Source of the DNA: an uncultured Desulfomonile sp. | GTDB lineage: Bacteria > Desulfobacterota > Desulfomonilia > Desulfomonilales > Desulfomonilaceae | DNA length: 64,000 bases | Direction: 5' to 3' | NCBI GenBank assembly: GCA_903952205.1 | Contig: CAJBEZ010000098.1 | Coordinates: 1 to 64,000 of the forward strand | In this document: one piece after another, positions 35,225-43,931 of the stretch | Layout: the number at the start of each line of letters is the position of its first letter | Position numbering within the stretch: the stretch's first letter is position 1 | Translations under genes and position numbers: made by a program | The notes under the pieces: model-generated | Databases searched by the model: none | Seen by the model: the letters and a program-made list of their open reading frames with translations, nothing else | What the model was told of the DNA's origin: nothing

Positions 35225-35995
35225 ATGTTTAAAATATTTCTTCCGATATTACTGTTGATAATTGTCCCGTGTAAGGCAGGCCTTGCCGAAACATGGGAGG
35301 AATTCCAAAGCCTTAAGGCTGCTGAAGAAGCATCGGCGCCAGTTGCAAAGAGCGGCCCCAAAATGATTCCCAAGGACGTTGTAATAGAAAAACTCAAGAC
35401 TAATTGCGAAGTTACCTATAACAGCGACGCACTGCTGTTTCATTTCGGCCAGTCAGTCTTGAAACCCGGTTCCATGCCCAACATTAAGAGTATGGCGGAA
35501 GCTCTCATCCAGGCCGCCAGTGACCCTGAACTCTCAAAGATTAGTCGCTATTACGTTGATGGTCACACGTGTTCCGTTGGAGGAGCTGAAATGAACTGCA
35601 AGCTCTCCTGGGCAAGGGCAAACGCAGTCATTGACCACCTGGTTACGTTGGGTGTTCCCAAGGATAAACTCGTACCGAGAGGGTACGGGCTCGCATACCC
35701 CGCGCATTCAAATGACAGCGAAGAGACTCGGATCCTTAACCGACGGGTAGTCTTGAAGGGAGACTGCAAAGAACCGTCATCGGGACAGGACCCCACGCCT
35801 TGCTCAATGTCGGACAAAGGCGCCTCCCAGTCACAGAAACGACATCAGGATCAGCGGGTTCCTCCCAGTCTGGAGGAACTCGTAGGCATTAAAAGCGGTT
35901 ACAAGTCCCGCAACACAGAGGGAAGCGTGTCGCCAGGTTCTGGTCGTGAAAAGGATCGTCAGTCTCTTCCCACAGGTTTCAGGAGGACTGACTAA
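35225..35995 (+). CDS. Exported OmpA-domain protein
   Basis: 256 residues; GGAGGAGCAAA lies upstream of ATG. Signal peptide MFKIFLPILLLIIVPCKAGL. OmpA-like domain at about 65-185 (LLFHFGQSVLKPGSMPNIKS, YYVDGHTCSVGGAEMNCKLS, LSWARANAVIDHLVTLGVPK, ETRILNRRVVLKGDC) with four Cys residues that could form disulphides. The last 70 residues are Ser/Gln/Lys/Pro-rich and disordered, unusual for this domain and possibly a protease-sensitive tail. It lies 122 bases downstream of the serpin gene and may be transcribed with it. Confidence 0.85.
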   Translation: MFKIFLPILLLIIVPCKAGLAETWEEFQSLKAAEEASAPVAKSGPKMIPKDVVIEKLKTNCEVTYNSDALLFHFGQSVLKPGSMPNIKSMAEALIQAASDPELSKISRYYVDGHTCSVGGAEMNCKLSWARANAVIDHLVTLGVPKDKLVPRGYGLAYPAHSNDSEETRILNRRVVLKGDCKEPSSGQDPTPCSMSDKGASQSQKRHQDQRVPPSLEELVGIKSGYKSRNTEGSVSPGSGREKDRQSLPTGFRRTD

Positions 35996-36068
35996 TTTCA
36001 ATCTTTTCCGGTTTTGGCTAGATTGTAAAAAATAAGTATCCAAAGGCATCCGAAAGGGAGGAAGGAAA

Positions 36069-36496
36069 ATGAAAATAGAGAAGATGGTTGCTGTAATACT
36101 GAGCCTCATGGTGATGGTTTCAGTCAATTGACCAACTCCGTGTTGGGCTGGACCGTTAGAAGAAAAACTCATGAAGGAATTCGGGGCATTGTGCCCTGAA
36201 AGTAATCAGACTTCCGAATCAGCGATCAAGGAGATTAAAGCGCTTCTCGATCAGAAGGCTGACGTAAACTCAAGAAACCCCCAAGCAGATACTTTTCTGA
36301 TTACCGCTGCGCTCAGGCAGGACCTGAAAATGGCAAAATTGCTTATCCAGAAAGGGGCCGACGTCAACCGAAAAGCGCCAAAGATGGCCTGACTCAATTA
36401 ATGGTCGCAGCGTATAATGGGGACATGGAAATGTTTGATTTGCCGCTAAAGAGCAAGGCTGATGTCAACGATGCGGACAGCATGGTCCTTTATTAA
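36069..36496 (+). pseudogene. Ankyrin-repeat exported protein, disrupted
   Basis: ATG 36069 after GGAAGGAAA starts a signal peptide (MKIEKMVAVILSLMVMVSVN) that meets an in-frame TGA at 36129-36131. The same frame continues (PTPCWAGPLEEKLMKEFGAL) into two ankyrin units (ALLDQKADVNSRNPQ, KLLIQKGADVNRKAPK), stops at 36390-36392, and a +1 frame then carries a third unit (DGLTQLMVAAYNGDMEMF, KADVNDADSMVLY) to 36496. So the gene has at least one nonsense codon and one frameshift. It may once have been joined to the TPR-bearing ORF at 36502. Confidence 0.75.
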
Positions 36497-36501
36497 GGCC
36501 A

Positions 36502-36984
36502 GTGCGTCGTCCACCTGGCCCTATACTTGCTCGTCGCGGCCCTTGGGGTCCACGTGGACCATGGGGTCCTTGGCGGAGACCTTGGATACCTATAGTGATT
36601 CCGGTGGTCGGCCCTGGGGTGATTGAAACCCCATTCACTGAACCAATCGAGGTTTTTGCTGAACCAGAGCCTGTAACAGTTGTGCCCACAACCAGTACAG
36701 AAACCCGCTCTCCGCTGACAGATCCATGCGCCCGGATTAGAAGAGACAATGCTTCATCTGATCCGGGAGACCTGAATCAAAAAGGTATGGAAGAATTTGA
36801 CAGGAACAACTTCAGGATTGCCCTGTGCAGGTTTGAGTTAGCCCTCAAGCGTTTGGAAGCAGCGGGACGGACAGAAGAACCCTTAACGGTAAATGTCCTG
36901 GAAAACCTTGGAAAAACCTATGAGGCTCTTGGTAAAAGAGATGACGCCTCCAGCGACTTTTCCAGAACAGGGAGAGATAAGTGA
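36502..36984 (+). CDS. Trp-Gly-Pro-rich protein with C-terminal TPR
   Basis: 160 residues from a GTG with no convincing RBS, so it may be the 3' part of the ankyrin pseudogene upstream. The N-terminus is extremely rich in Arg, Pro, Gly and Trp (RRGPWGPRGPWGPWRRPW), then a Pro/Val/Thr-rich linker with PTTSTETRSPLTDPC, then helical TPR-like sequence (MEEFDRNNFRIALCRFELAL; VLENLGKTYEALGKRDDASS). No signal peptide in this reading. It overlaps the next gene by 4 bases (ATGA), which suggests that it is at least translated. Confidence 0.5.
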   Translation: MRRPPGPILARRGPWGPRGPWGPWRRPWIPIVIPVVGPGVIETPFTEPIEVFAEPEPVTVVPTTSTETRSPLTDPCARIRRDNASSDPGDLNQKGMEEFDRNNFRIALCRFELALKRLEAAGRTEEPLTVNVLENLGKTYEALGKRDDASSDFSRTGRDK

Positions 36985-37223
36985 TGACGCAGCGCCAAGT
37001 TGACCGGATGTTGAAATGGGGCATTGTTTTTTCGCTGTTGTGGCTAGCCGGTATTGGTTCTATTGTAGCTCTCCTTTTGGGATGGAAGGCCATAATAGCC
37101 ATTAAGGCATCGAACGGAACGCTCGTTGGGGCCGGCAGAGGCTGGTGGTGTTTGATAGTAGGGGGTTTGGGCCTGCTCTTTTGGCTACCCTTGGTCATCG
37201 TTGGGATTTCCAATCAGTTTTGA
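36981..37223 (+). CDS. Small membrane protein (two helices)
   Basis: 80 residues with two hydrophobic helices (VFSLLWLAGIGSIVALLLGW and WWCLIVGGLGLLFWLPLVIV) separated by a Lys/Ala/Gly loop, similar in layout to DUF4190-type proteins. It overlaps the upstream TPR-containing ORF (ATGA). No function known. Confidence 0.6.
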   Translation: MMTQRQVDRMLKWGIVFSLLWLAGIGSIVALLLGWKAIIAIKASNGTLVGAGRGWWCLIVGGLGLLFWLPLVIVGISNQF

Positions 37224-37442
37224 CAACGTGAATCCAGATATTTGGGAATTCTAAGGCCTCTATGGTTAAACAGGTTTATGTTTAGTACATGTATATTTTT
37301 AATATCATGACGTTTTATGTTGACCAGAAGGAGCCTCGATACCTTTCAGTCAGCGGATCTCGTGAAGCGTGAAAAATAAGGGGCGTCTCTCGATGGATGG
37401 CACGTTTCAATGGATTAGTGTGAACCACGTATAGATCTGATT

Positions 37443-37682
37443 TCATGACGAAATGAGCCAGTGTAATATGACAAAAAAAAGAACTACCAGGAAACTGACT
37501 CCAGCGATACGCACCAACAAAATGATCGAAGATCTGCCCGCCTTTCTGGATAGCTGCCTGACTTCCAGAGACGACATTTTGGATTTCTTCTCAATGCCGG
37601 CGCGCCGCAGTGAGTGGTTGGCTTGTTCCGTGCACAGCAAGTCAGGATCGTGATCACGTCCGCAGATGGGACAATACGCCAT
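37443..37682 (-). CDS. Small zinc-ribbon membrane protein
   Basis: 79 residues from ATG 37682, preceded by GAAGGA. N-terminal MAYCPICGRDHDPDLLCTEQ holds a CxxC and a further Cys, half of a zinc ribbon; the C-terminus has a membrane helix (IILLVRIAGVSFLVVLFFVI). Longer reading frames start upstream without an RBS. Its orientation is opposite to the surrounding cluster. Function unknown. Confidence 0.6.
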   Translation of the reverse strand: MAYCPICGRDHDPDLLCTEQANHSLRRAGIEKKSKMSSLEVRQLSRKAGRSSIILLVRIAGVSFLVVLFFVILHWLISS

Positions 37683-37871
37683 GATTTGTTCCTTCGACTT
37701 CCCGAACATCACTACCGATAAGCAGTGAGATCCACTGTTGGTCCAGGAGAGATGAGTAACGGTTTGAAAAAACAATGGACAATGAGTCAAGTGTATGCGT
37801 AGCCTTTGGACAAGTAAACAGAAAAAGCGGTGGACATATTACAACGCTCCAGTCAGATTAGCGGATCATTC

Positions 37872-38173
37872 ATGGCCGCATATTCTGCCGATATCAACCA
37901 GCTCAGCGAAGCTGCGGCACGTTATCGAAACCTCCGACAATAGGCCCAGCGGTTGACCGAGGAACAGAGCAGACTACGCTCCAATCTCTCCAGGCGCTGG
38001 GGGCAAACCTGCCCAAGGAACAGGAGTCTCGGGCAAAGTGGGTCACTGCGTTGTCCGCTAATGAAGATCAACTGACGGATCGACGCGCGAAGCTCGACGA
38101 CGACGCCAGCGGCAAACTCCGCCAGATGGATGAGACCCTGACTAAGGAAGTGCGGGATTACAAAGACGAGTAA
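37872..38173 (+). pseudogene. Coiled-coil protein remnant
   Basis: ATG 37872 opens MAAYSADINQLSEAAARYRN, stops at an in-frame TAG near 37941, continues in the same frame with AQRLTEEQSRLRSNL, and then a second frame takes over from about 37979 (LQALGANLPKEQESRAKWVT ... LRQMDETLTKEVRDYKDE) to TAA at 38171-38173. All pieces are coiled-coil in character and read as one decayed gene. It has a distinctly higher GC content than its neighbours, suggesting a foreign origin. Confidence 0.6.
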
Positions 38174-38229
38174 TAGTTTACGCCAATGGCCGTTCCAATT
38201 GGCTCTTTCCGAGGGTAGGAGGACAATTG

Positions 38230-41200
38230 ATGAATATCAAAATATTATGCGGAGTTATCGGGATTCTCATTTTTATATGGGCCGGGTCGGTTCTGGCGCA
38301 GTTTGAGAGTCAGGCCAGCAACCTGGCCAAGGAAGCAAAGACCATCTTTGATAGCGCAAAGTCAAAAGATGATTATCAGAGGGCTGTTCAGAAATACGAA
38401 GAGGCCCTGAAAATCTTTGAAAAAGTCAAGTCAGACAAAGGGATAGGTCTCTGTTCCTACCAACTCGGTGTAATTCAATCCCGTCTTGGACAATATCAGA
38501 AATCGCTTGAATATTATGAAAAGTCGCTGGCCATAGCCAAGAAGCTAGGTAATGTAAAAGGTGAGGGAGCGAGCCTTGGCGCTATAGGCGGTGTTTACAG
38601 CAGTTTAAGCCAATATCAGAAGGCACTCGAATACCATGAACAATCTCTAGCGATAAACAAGAAGCTAGGTGATGTAAAAGGTGAGGGAGCGAACCTTAAC
38701 AACATTGGTATCGTATACCAGGACGTAGGCCAGTATCAGAAGGCTCTCGAATACTATGAACAATCTCTAGCCATAAAAAAGAAGATTGGCGATGTCAGAG
38801 GTGAGGGAGCGAGCCTTGGCGCTATAGGCGGTGTCTACGGCAGTTTAAGCCAGTATGAGAAGGCTCTCGGATACTATGAACAATCTCTAGCCATAAACAA
38901 GAAGATTGGCGATGTCAGAGGTGAGGGAGCGAGCCTTGGCGCTATAGGCGGTGTCTACGGCAGTTTAGGCCAGTATCAGAAGGCTCTCGAATACTATGAA
39001 CAATCTCTAGCCATAAACAAGAAGATTGGTAATGTTAGCGGTGAGGGAGGGAACCTTGGCAATATAGGCGGTGTTTACCGCAGTCTAGGCCAGTATCAGA
39101 AGGCTCTCGAATACTATGAACAATCTCTAGCCATAGCCAAGAAGCTAGGTAATGTAAAAGGTGAGGGAGCGAATCTTAACAATATCGGCAGGGTCTACAA
39201 AGACCTAGGCCAATACACCAAAGCTCTGGACTACTATGAGCAATCTCTCAACATAAAAAAGAAGATCGGGGATGTCAAAGGCGAAGGGAATTCGCGGGGC
39301 AACATAGGCATCGTGTACAAAGATTTGGGCCAATACACCAAGTCTCTTGAATATCTAGAGCAGTCTCTCCAAATACAAAAGAAGATTGGAGACGTAAAAG
39401 GCGAGGGGTATACGCTGAACAATATCGGTGAGGTATATGGTTCCCTCGGCCAATATACCAAGGCCCTTGAATATTATGTGCAGTCGCTTCAAATAAAAAG
39501 GAAGATTGGAGATGTTAACGCTGAGGGGTTAACGCTTAGCAACATGGGCCAACTGTATGCCCTAACGGGAAAGACCGAAGACGCTCTGAACGCAATGAGA
39601 CAGGCTCTTGAAATTAGTGAGAAATTAGGGACACCAACCTCGGAACGCAAGGACGCTATTGCTAATCTATATCTTGACGTGGGGGACTTTACCCAAGCGG
39701 AAAATCTACTCAAACAGAAGGGCAAGAATTTATCACTTGGCAGACTTGCTCTTCTAAAGTCTGACTATCCGACAGCGGCGAAATATTATGAGATTGCAGT
39801 AAATAGCGGTGAGAAGACAGGTAACGCAGATGTTCTATTTACAAGCTACACGGGTCTGGCCAAGGCCTATGAGGGTATGAAGAACTACCCTAAGGCTGAA
39901 GAATATTATGAAAAAGCAATGAACCAGGTTGAAGGGATACGGTTTGGTCTTCTACCCTCAGAACGTAAGAACTTCTTTGAAGTGAAAACAGGCGGTTTCA
40001 CCCGATCCGATCCGGCCAAGGGTTTAGCCAGGGTGAGGATGAAACTCAACCATCCTGACGCAAGTATTGCACCGAGCGAACTCACTAAAGCCAGGTCCTT
40101 CGCAGACCATCTGTCACAAACCAATGCAATTGGCGCAACCAATATTCCTAGCAGCCTTATGGATAAAGAACAATCTTATGTCAATCAACTGGCCGCCTTA
40201 AAAAAAGATTTAGGTGACACCGACGCTGAAAAAGAGCCTGACAAATTCAAGAACCTTTCCAAGTCTGTCAAAGAAGCCAAAGACGAACTCAACTCCTTTG
40301 TTGACACATTATGGAAAGACTACCCCGCTTACGCTGCCGTAAAGTATCCCAGGCCCCCAGGTCTCAAAGACTCAGCTCTGAGACCTGAAGAATACGCAGT
40401 CATTTTAGATGTTTCAACCGAAGGCGTTGGAGTCATACTCATACGAGACAAGGCTGTGAGCAAGGCGTTTTATCTCGACCTCAAGTTGAGTGATCTTGAA
40501 CGAGATGTAATGAAATTTAGGGAGCCCTTTGAAAAATTTCGCTTAAAAGATTACGATCCTGAGCTTGCCAAATCCCTCTACGACAAGTTGTTACGCCCTG
40601 CGCTCGTTGACGTTCCCAAAGGAGCGCCGCTTACAATAATACCTGACGGAATACTGGCGATGTTACCATTTGAAGCTCTGGTGACAGGAGGTAAACCGAC
40701 ATGGGAAAAGGTAGACAAAGAGTGGCCGGATATTTTGAAGGATTATCCGGCAGGGCTCATCTTCCTGGGCGACGAGCATCCAATAGGCTACTACCAATCT
40801 GTAACAGCTTTGACGCTTGTCAGGACCATCGGTAACAAGGAGAAGCCGAAAGATAATCTTCTCGTGGTTGCGGACCCTGTATTCAATATGAAAGATCAAC
40901 GGGCTCAACAGGCCACTGAAACAAGATTGTCTCAAAAAGAAAAAGAATACAACGTTCAGCGAATGGCAGCGATGGAGGACGTTGCAGGTCCTCCATTTCC
41001 GCAACTACCTCAGACTGGGAAGTTGGCCGACAACCTTGTGAAGATGTATGGAACCGATTGCCTTTCCATCACAGGACTAAAGGCTGAAAAACTGGATTTT
41101 CTATCCAAGATAGCCCCACGGATGGATCAATATGGCAGAGTGGTATTTGCGACCCATGGGGTCATGGGCAACAAGGTTCCGGGAGTTATGGAACCGTTTC

Positions 41201-41571
41201 TGGCCCTTACAATGGTACCACCAGGCACTGACGGTTTCCTCAAAATGTCGGATATCCTGTCACTCAAGATGAATGCGGACGTAGTAGCCCTTACTGCCTG
41301 TCAGTCTGGGCTGGGTAAAGAACTCTCGGGAGAAGGTGTCATGAGCATGGGGCGAGCCTTCCAATACGCAGGAGCAAAATCAGTCCTGATGTCCCTATGG
41401 CAGGTTGAAGAGAAATCTGCCGTGACACTGGCCGAGAACTTTTTTAGATATCGCAAGGAAGGTAAGACCAAGCTGGAATCACTAAAATCAGCAAGAGACG
41501 ATATACGCAACGATGGTTATAAACATCCCGTCTTCTGGAGCGCTTTTATACTGGTTGGAGAAACATCATGA
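38230..41571 (+). CDS. Exported TPR-CHAT protein 2
   Basis: 1113 residues; ATG 38230 with AGGAGGAC upstream (the TTG just before is not needed). Signal peptide MNIKILCGVIGILIFIWAGS, cleavage near VLAQ. About ten 40-residue TPRs (QYQKALEYYEQSLAINKKIG, DVRGEGASLGAIGGVYGSLG), a degenerate TPR zone, and a CHAT domain (about 770-1113) with His976 (VVFATHGVM) and Cys1024 (ALTACQSGLG). It is closely paralogous to CHAT protein 1 in the catalytic part. It overlaps the TPR-OmpA gene that follows (ATGA), so the two are coupled, suggesting that the CHAT enzyme works with a peptidoglycan anchor. Confidence 0.93.
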   Translation: MNIKILCGVIGILIFIWAGSVLAQFESQASNLAKEAKTIFDSAKSKDDYQRAVQKYEEALKIFEKVKSDKGIGLCSYQLGVIQSRLGQYQKSLEYYEKSLAIAKKLGNVKGEGASLGAIGGVYSSLSQYQKALEYHEQSLAINKKLGDVKGEGANLNNIGIVYQDVGQYQKALEYYEQSLAIKKKIGDVRGEGASLGAIGGVYGSLSQYEKALGYYEQSLAINKKIGDVRGEGASLGAIGGVYGSLGQYQKALEYYEQSLAINKKIGNVSGEGGNLGNIGGVYRSLGQYQKALEYYEQSLAIAKKLGNVKGEGANLNNIGRVYKDLGQYTKALDYYEQSLNIKKKIGDVKGEGNSRGNIGIVYKDLGQYTKSLEYLEQSLQIQKKIGDVKGEGYTLNNIGEVYGSLGQYTKALEYYVQSLQIKRKIGDVNAEGLTLSNMGQLYALTGKTEDALNAMRQALEISEKLGTPTSERKDAIANLYLDVGDFTQAENLLKQKGKNLSLGRLALLKSDYPTAAKYYEIAVNSGEKTGNADVLFTSYTGLAKAYEGMKNYPKAEEYYEKAMNQVEGIRFGLLPSERKNFFEVKTGGFTRSDPAKGLARVRMKLNHPDASIAPSELTKARSFADHLSQTNAIGATNIPSSLMDKEQSYVNQLAALKKDLGDTDAEKEPDKFKNLSKSVKEAKDELNSFVDTLWKDYPAYAAVKYPRPPGLKDSALRPEEYAVILDVSTEGVGVILIRDKAVSKAFYLDLKLSDLERDVMKFREPFEKFRLKDYDPELAKSLYDKLLRPALVDVPKGAPLTIIPDGILAMLPFEALVTGGKPTWEKVDKEWPDILKDYPAGLIFLGDEHPIGYYQSVTALTLVRTIGNKEKPKDNLLVVADPVFNMKDQRAQQATETRLSQKEKEYNVQRMAAMEDVAGPPFPQLPQTGKLADNLVKMYGTDCLSITGLKAEKLDFLSKIAPRMDQYGRVVFATHGVMGNKVPGVMEPFLALTMVPPGTDGFLKMSDILSLKMNADVVALTACQSGLGKELSGEGVMSMGRAFQYAGAKSVLMSLWQVEEKSAVTLAENFFRYRKEGKTKLESLKSARDDIRNDGYKHPVFWSAFILVGETS
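38560..39240 (+). repeat. Tandem near-identical 120-bp TPR-coding repeats
   Basis: Consecutive 120-base units coding for GEGASLGAIGGVYGSL and neighbours differ at few positions (for example 38801-38920 versus 38921-39040). Such internal homogeneity indicates recent tandem duplication or gene conversion. Assembly of this stretch from short reads could also be unreliable. Confidence 0.8.
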
Positions 41572-42443
41572 CTCGTTTAATTTTTATCCTGTGTGCGCTT
41601 ATTTCGACGCCGCTATTAGTGACCGCTGATGACAACTGTGACAAGGCAAAAGAATATTATCAAGAGGGCGTAAACGCTCTTCAATTCGCCAAACGCAAAG
41701 TCGCTTTTGAGAAGGCCGTGAAATTATGCCCGACGTACGCCGAAGCGTATAATAATCTGGCGGACGCTTATGAAAACCTGGGCGAGTTTGAACAGGCTGA
41801 AAAATATTACAAACAGTCGGCTAACCTCAAACCAGATTTGTTCGTTCCTTTACTTGGGTTGGGCGAGTTGTACCTGAAGTCAGGAAGATACAAGGACTCT
41901 TACGATGCTTTTGTCGGAGGATTAGAGATCAAACCTGACAACGAGAGGCTTAAAGCAGGCCTTAAGGTGGCCGCTCAACGTGTTGAACAGGTCTCCAAAT
42001 TCCTGAAATCGGATAGTATCAAGTCTTGTATCGACGGGGACGAGACTTTTCGGCTCATGTGCATGTGCCCCGGCGATCATTATGAGTTTCTGAAGAAGAG
42101 AATCTGCGTGCCAACCCTGCATTTTATGTCTGGTTCAACCCAACTTACCTCGAACAGCAAAAAACAACTAACCGAAATTGGTCTGGCTTTACAATCCGAT
42201 ACGCTTGGCAAAAAGAAATGGTTCATCGTAGGACACGCTGACAGTATTGGGAGTCTGGAACGAAATCTTGAACTATCCAGACACCGGAGCGAAAGCGTTA
42301 GAGATTATCTTGTCAAAAAATGTAACCTGGACGAAAAATCGTTTAGCATAAAATGTTTTGGTCAGACCTGGCCATTGGATTCTAACGGTTCCAACGTTGG
42401 TCGAGGGCAAAACAGACGGGTTGAGATTATCCTGGATGATTGA
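41568..42443 (+). CDS. Exported TPR-OmpA protein 2
   Basis: 291 residues. Short signal peptide MTRLIFILCALISTPLLVTA; TPR section about 20-125 (CDKAKEYYQEGVNALQFAKR; LCPTYAEAYNNLADAYENLG), and OmpA domain about 175-291 (FMSGSTQLTSNSKKQLTEIG, WFIVGHADSIGSLERNLELS, SRHRSESVRDYLVKKCNLDE, GQNRRVEIILDD). The linker region contains five Cys residues, likely disulphide-bonded. Paralog of the protein at 24470-25462. Start overlaps the CHAT stop by 4 bases. Confidence 0.88.
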   Translation: MTRLIFILCALISTPLLVTADDNCDKAKEYYQEGVNALQFAKRKVAFEKAVKLCPTYAEAYNNLADAYENLGEFEQAEKYYKQSANLKPDLFVPLLGLGELYLKSGRYKDSYDAFVGGLEIKPDNERLKAGLKVAAQRVEQVSKFLKSDSIKSCIDGDETFRLMCMCPGDHYEFLKKRICVPTLHFMSGSTQLTSNSKKQLTEIGLALQSDTLGKKKWFIVGHADSIGSLERNLELSRHRSESVRDYLVKKCNLDEKSFSIKCFGQTWPLDSNGSNVGRGQNRRVEIILDD

Positions 42444-42476
42444 CCTTTGTTGAATCCCTGGGCCGAATTAGACTTT

Positions 42477-42662
42477 CTATGCTGCTTTCAGGAGGTTCGA
42501 GACGGTCTCTGTTGTCCATTCTTTGCCTTTCTTCGTGGAATAACCACGGTTAATAAGTTCATTGGCTATGGATTGCAGACTATGAAAAGTTCCTTGAAAT
42601 GTAAACTTACCACGAGTAATATCTTTCAGAGAATTCTTACGATCCTTGACCGATCTACTCAC
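42477..42662 (-). pseudogene. Fragment of a serine-recombinase-type protein
   Basis: 61-residue ORF whose C-terminal half (LQSIANELINRGYSTKKGKE, then WTTETVSNLLKAA) matches the recombinase-domain pattern IAxxLNxxGxxTxxGxxWxxxxVxxLL of large serine recombinases. The catalytic domain is absent, so it is a remnant or a small stand-alone DNA-binding protein. It lies on the opposite strand between the TPR-OmpA and DUF4384 genes, marking a past insertion or rearrangement in the cluster. Confidence 0.55.
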
Positions 42663-42676
42663 AGAGGGGGGTCACG

Positions 42677-43387
42677 ATGTCCGGCCATATGTTTAAACCG
42701 CTTATTCTGATGTCGCTTTTGGCTGTAAGCTTGTTGTTCCTTCATTCCGTTTCTGTCTCCTGGGCGTCTGATGAGGCTGCAGGCGCGGGCCACGAGCTTG
42801 CAGTCATAGGCGAGGCGGGAGCCAAGGCCATCGATATCAAGATAAGCGCTCAAAAGCATGGAGGAGGCGCTCCGGGCAAAGATGACCCAGTGTCTGTGGT
42901 GATTACTCCATCTGCGCCTGCTTATGTCACCGCTATTTATATTTCACCTGAAGGTGACGCCGTGGTCCTTTTCCCCAACAAAAAAACCACTGATAATCAG
43001 TTGGCCCCAGGTAAAGATTACACCATTGTCGGTTCTGATTCCGGCCTGAAATCAGGATTCAGCCCAACAGAAGATAAAGACAAGATAGTGGTTTACGTCT
43101 CTTCAAAACAACTAATATTGCATCCGCTAAAGGCAGAGCAGGACCAGGAATTTATCGTCATCCCACATGACGCGGCCAAAGAAATGCAAACACTGGCTAA
43201 CAAAATAGCGGCTCTTTCGAAGGATGAAACCTTTAACCGCAAGTTGATTACACGCAAAACTCTGGCGCAGCCGGGACAGGGCGACAGCATAATGGCTTTG
43301 CCTAAGTCAGTCGAGAGCGTCCGACCTGCAGACGTGACAGGCGGTGTGGGAGTAAAAACCAAGACCAAGGCATCAGGCAATGATTGA
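42677..43387 (+). CDS. Exported DUF4384-like protein
   Basis: 236 residues; GGGGGG precedes ATG 42677. Signal peptide (MFKPLILMSLLAVSLLFLHS, cleavage near SWAS). Single DUF4384-like domain (about 60-165) with DPVSVVITPSAPAYVTAIYI and DAVVLFPNKKTTDNQLAPGK; the VVLFPNK motif is the same as in the other DUF4384 proteins here. C-terminal tail is helical then Val/Gly/Lys-rich. It is the fourth DUF4384 protein in 18 kb. Confidence 0.75.
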   Translation: MSGHMFKPLILMSLLAVSLLFLHSVSVSWASDEAAGAGHELAVIGEAGAKAIDIKISAQKHGGGAPGKDDPVSVVITPSAPAYVTAIYISPEGDAVVLFPNKKTTDNQLAPGKDYTIVGSDSGLKSGFSPTEDKDKIVVYVSSKQLILHPLKAEQDQEFIVIPHDAAKEMQTLANKIAALSKDETFNRKLITRKTLAQPGQGDSIMALPKSVESVRPADVTGGVGVKTKTKASGND

Positions 43388-43919
43388 TTTTCAAATAGAG
43401 CTTTCCCCTAAAAAGTCACCATCTCTTTGGCTCGTTCAAAACTGCTGGCACGATGTCAGCCATGGTCAGCGCATATAGATTACAAAAAATCTTGGCGATC
43501 TTATCATGGAGCCCTTGATGACGTTCATATAGGACATTTGTTTAGGCCCATCGTTGCAGATCTCACACCCTTTAAGGACCATCAACATGGTTCAATCCTC
43601 TAATCCATCTCTGCGCAAATCGCGAGAAAAAAGTAACTTTGTTGGCCGCCACCCATACTCAGGAGTTACGCTACGGCAAAGATAGCGGTTGCCCTAAGGC
43701 TCAATGGTGTAGTATGCTCTACAATCAAAGAAAACACATGTGTTTAGAAAAAGTCCCGGCCATCCTGTGTTCTTGGGGAGGCGCCAGGTTTACGTCTGAA
43801 ATCAGAGATCATGACCGGAATCATGCTTTGAAACTGCCTTGCATCATTTTTCATAATAGAGTTTCTATATCATTGTCGGCGTCTACGCTCGGACCAATAC
43901 CCCAGATTCAGAGCCTAAT
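43388..43919. other. Intergenic region, no gene recognised
   Basis: 532 bases between the DUF4384 gene and the condensation-domain gene. No ORF with a plausible RBS and no strong hairpin terminator was seen. A TGGCACGATGT sequence near 43448 resembles half of a sigma54 site but lacks the TTGC element. Presumably it holds the promoter for the downstream gene. Confidence 0.4.
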
Positions 43920-43931
43920 ATGGAGGGAATG

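Noticed and set aside
36129-36131. In-frame TGA as a selenocysteine codon
   Set aside because: It lies just after a signal-peptide core, no catalytic context follows, and the gene has another frameshift further on. A nonsense mutation is far simpler; no SECIS-like hairpin was recognised.
43440-43460. A sigma54 promoter upstream of the condensation-domain gene
   Set aside because: Only the -24 half (TGGCACG) is present; the -12 TTGC element is missing at the required spacing.
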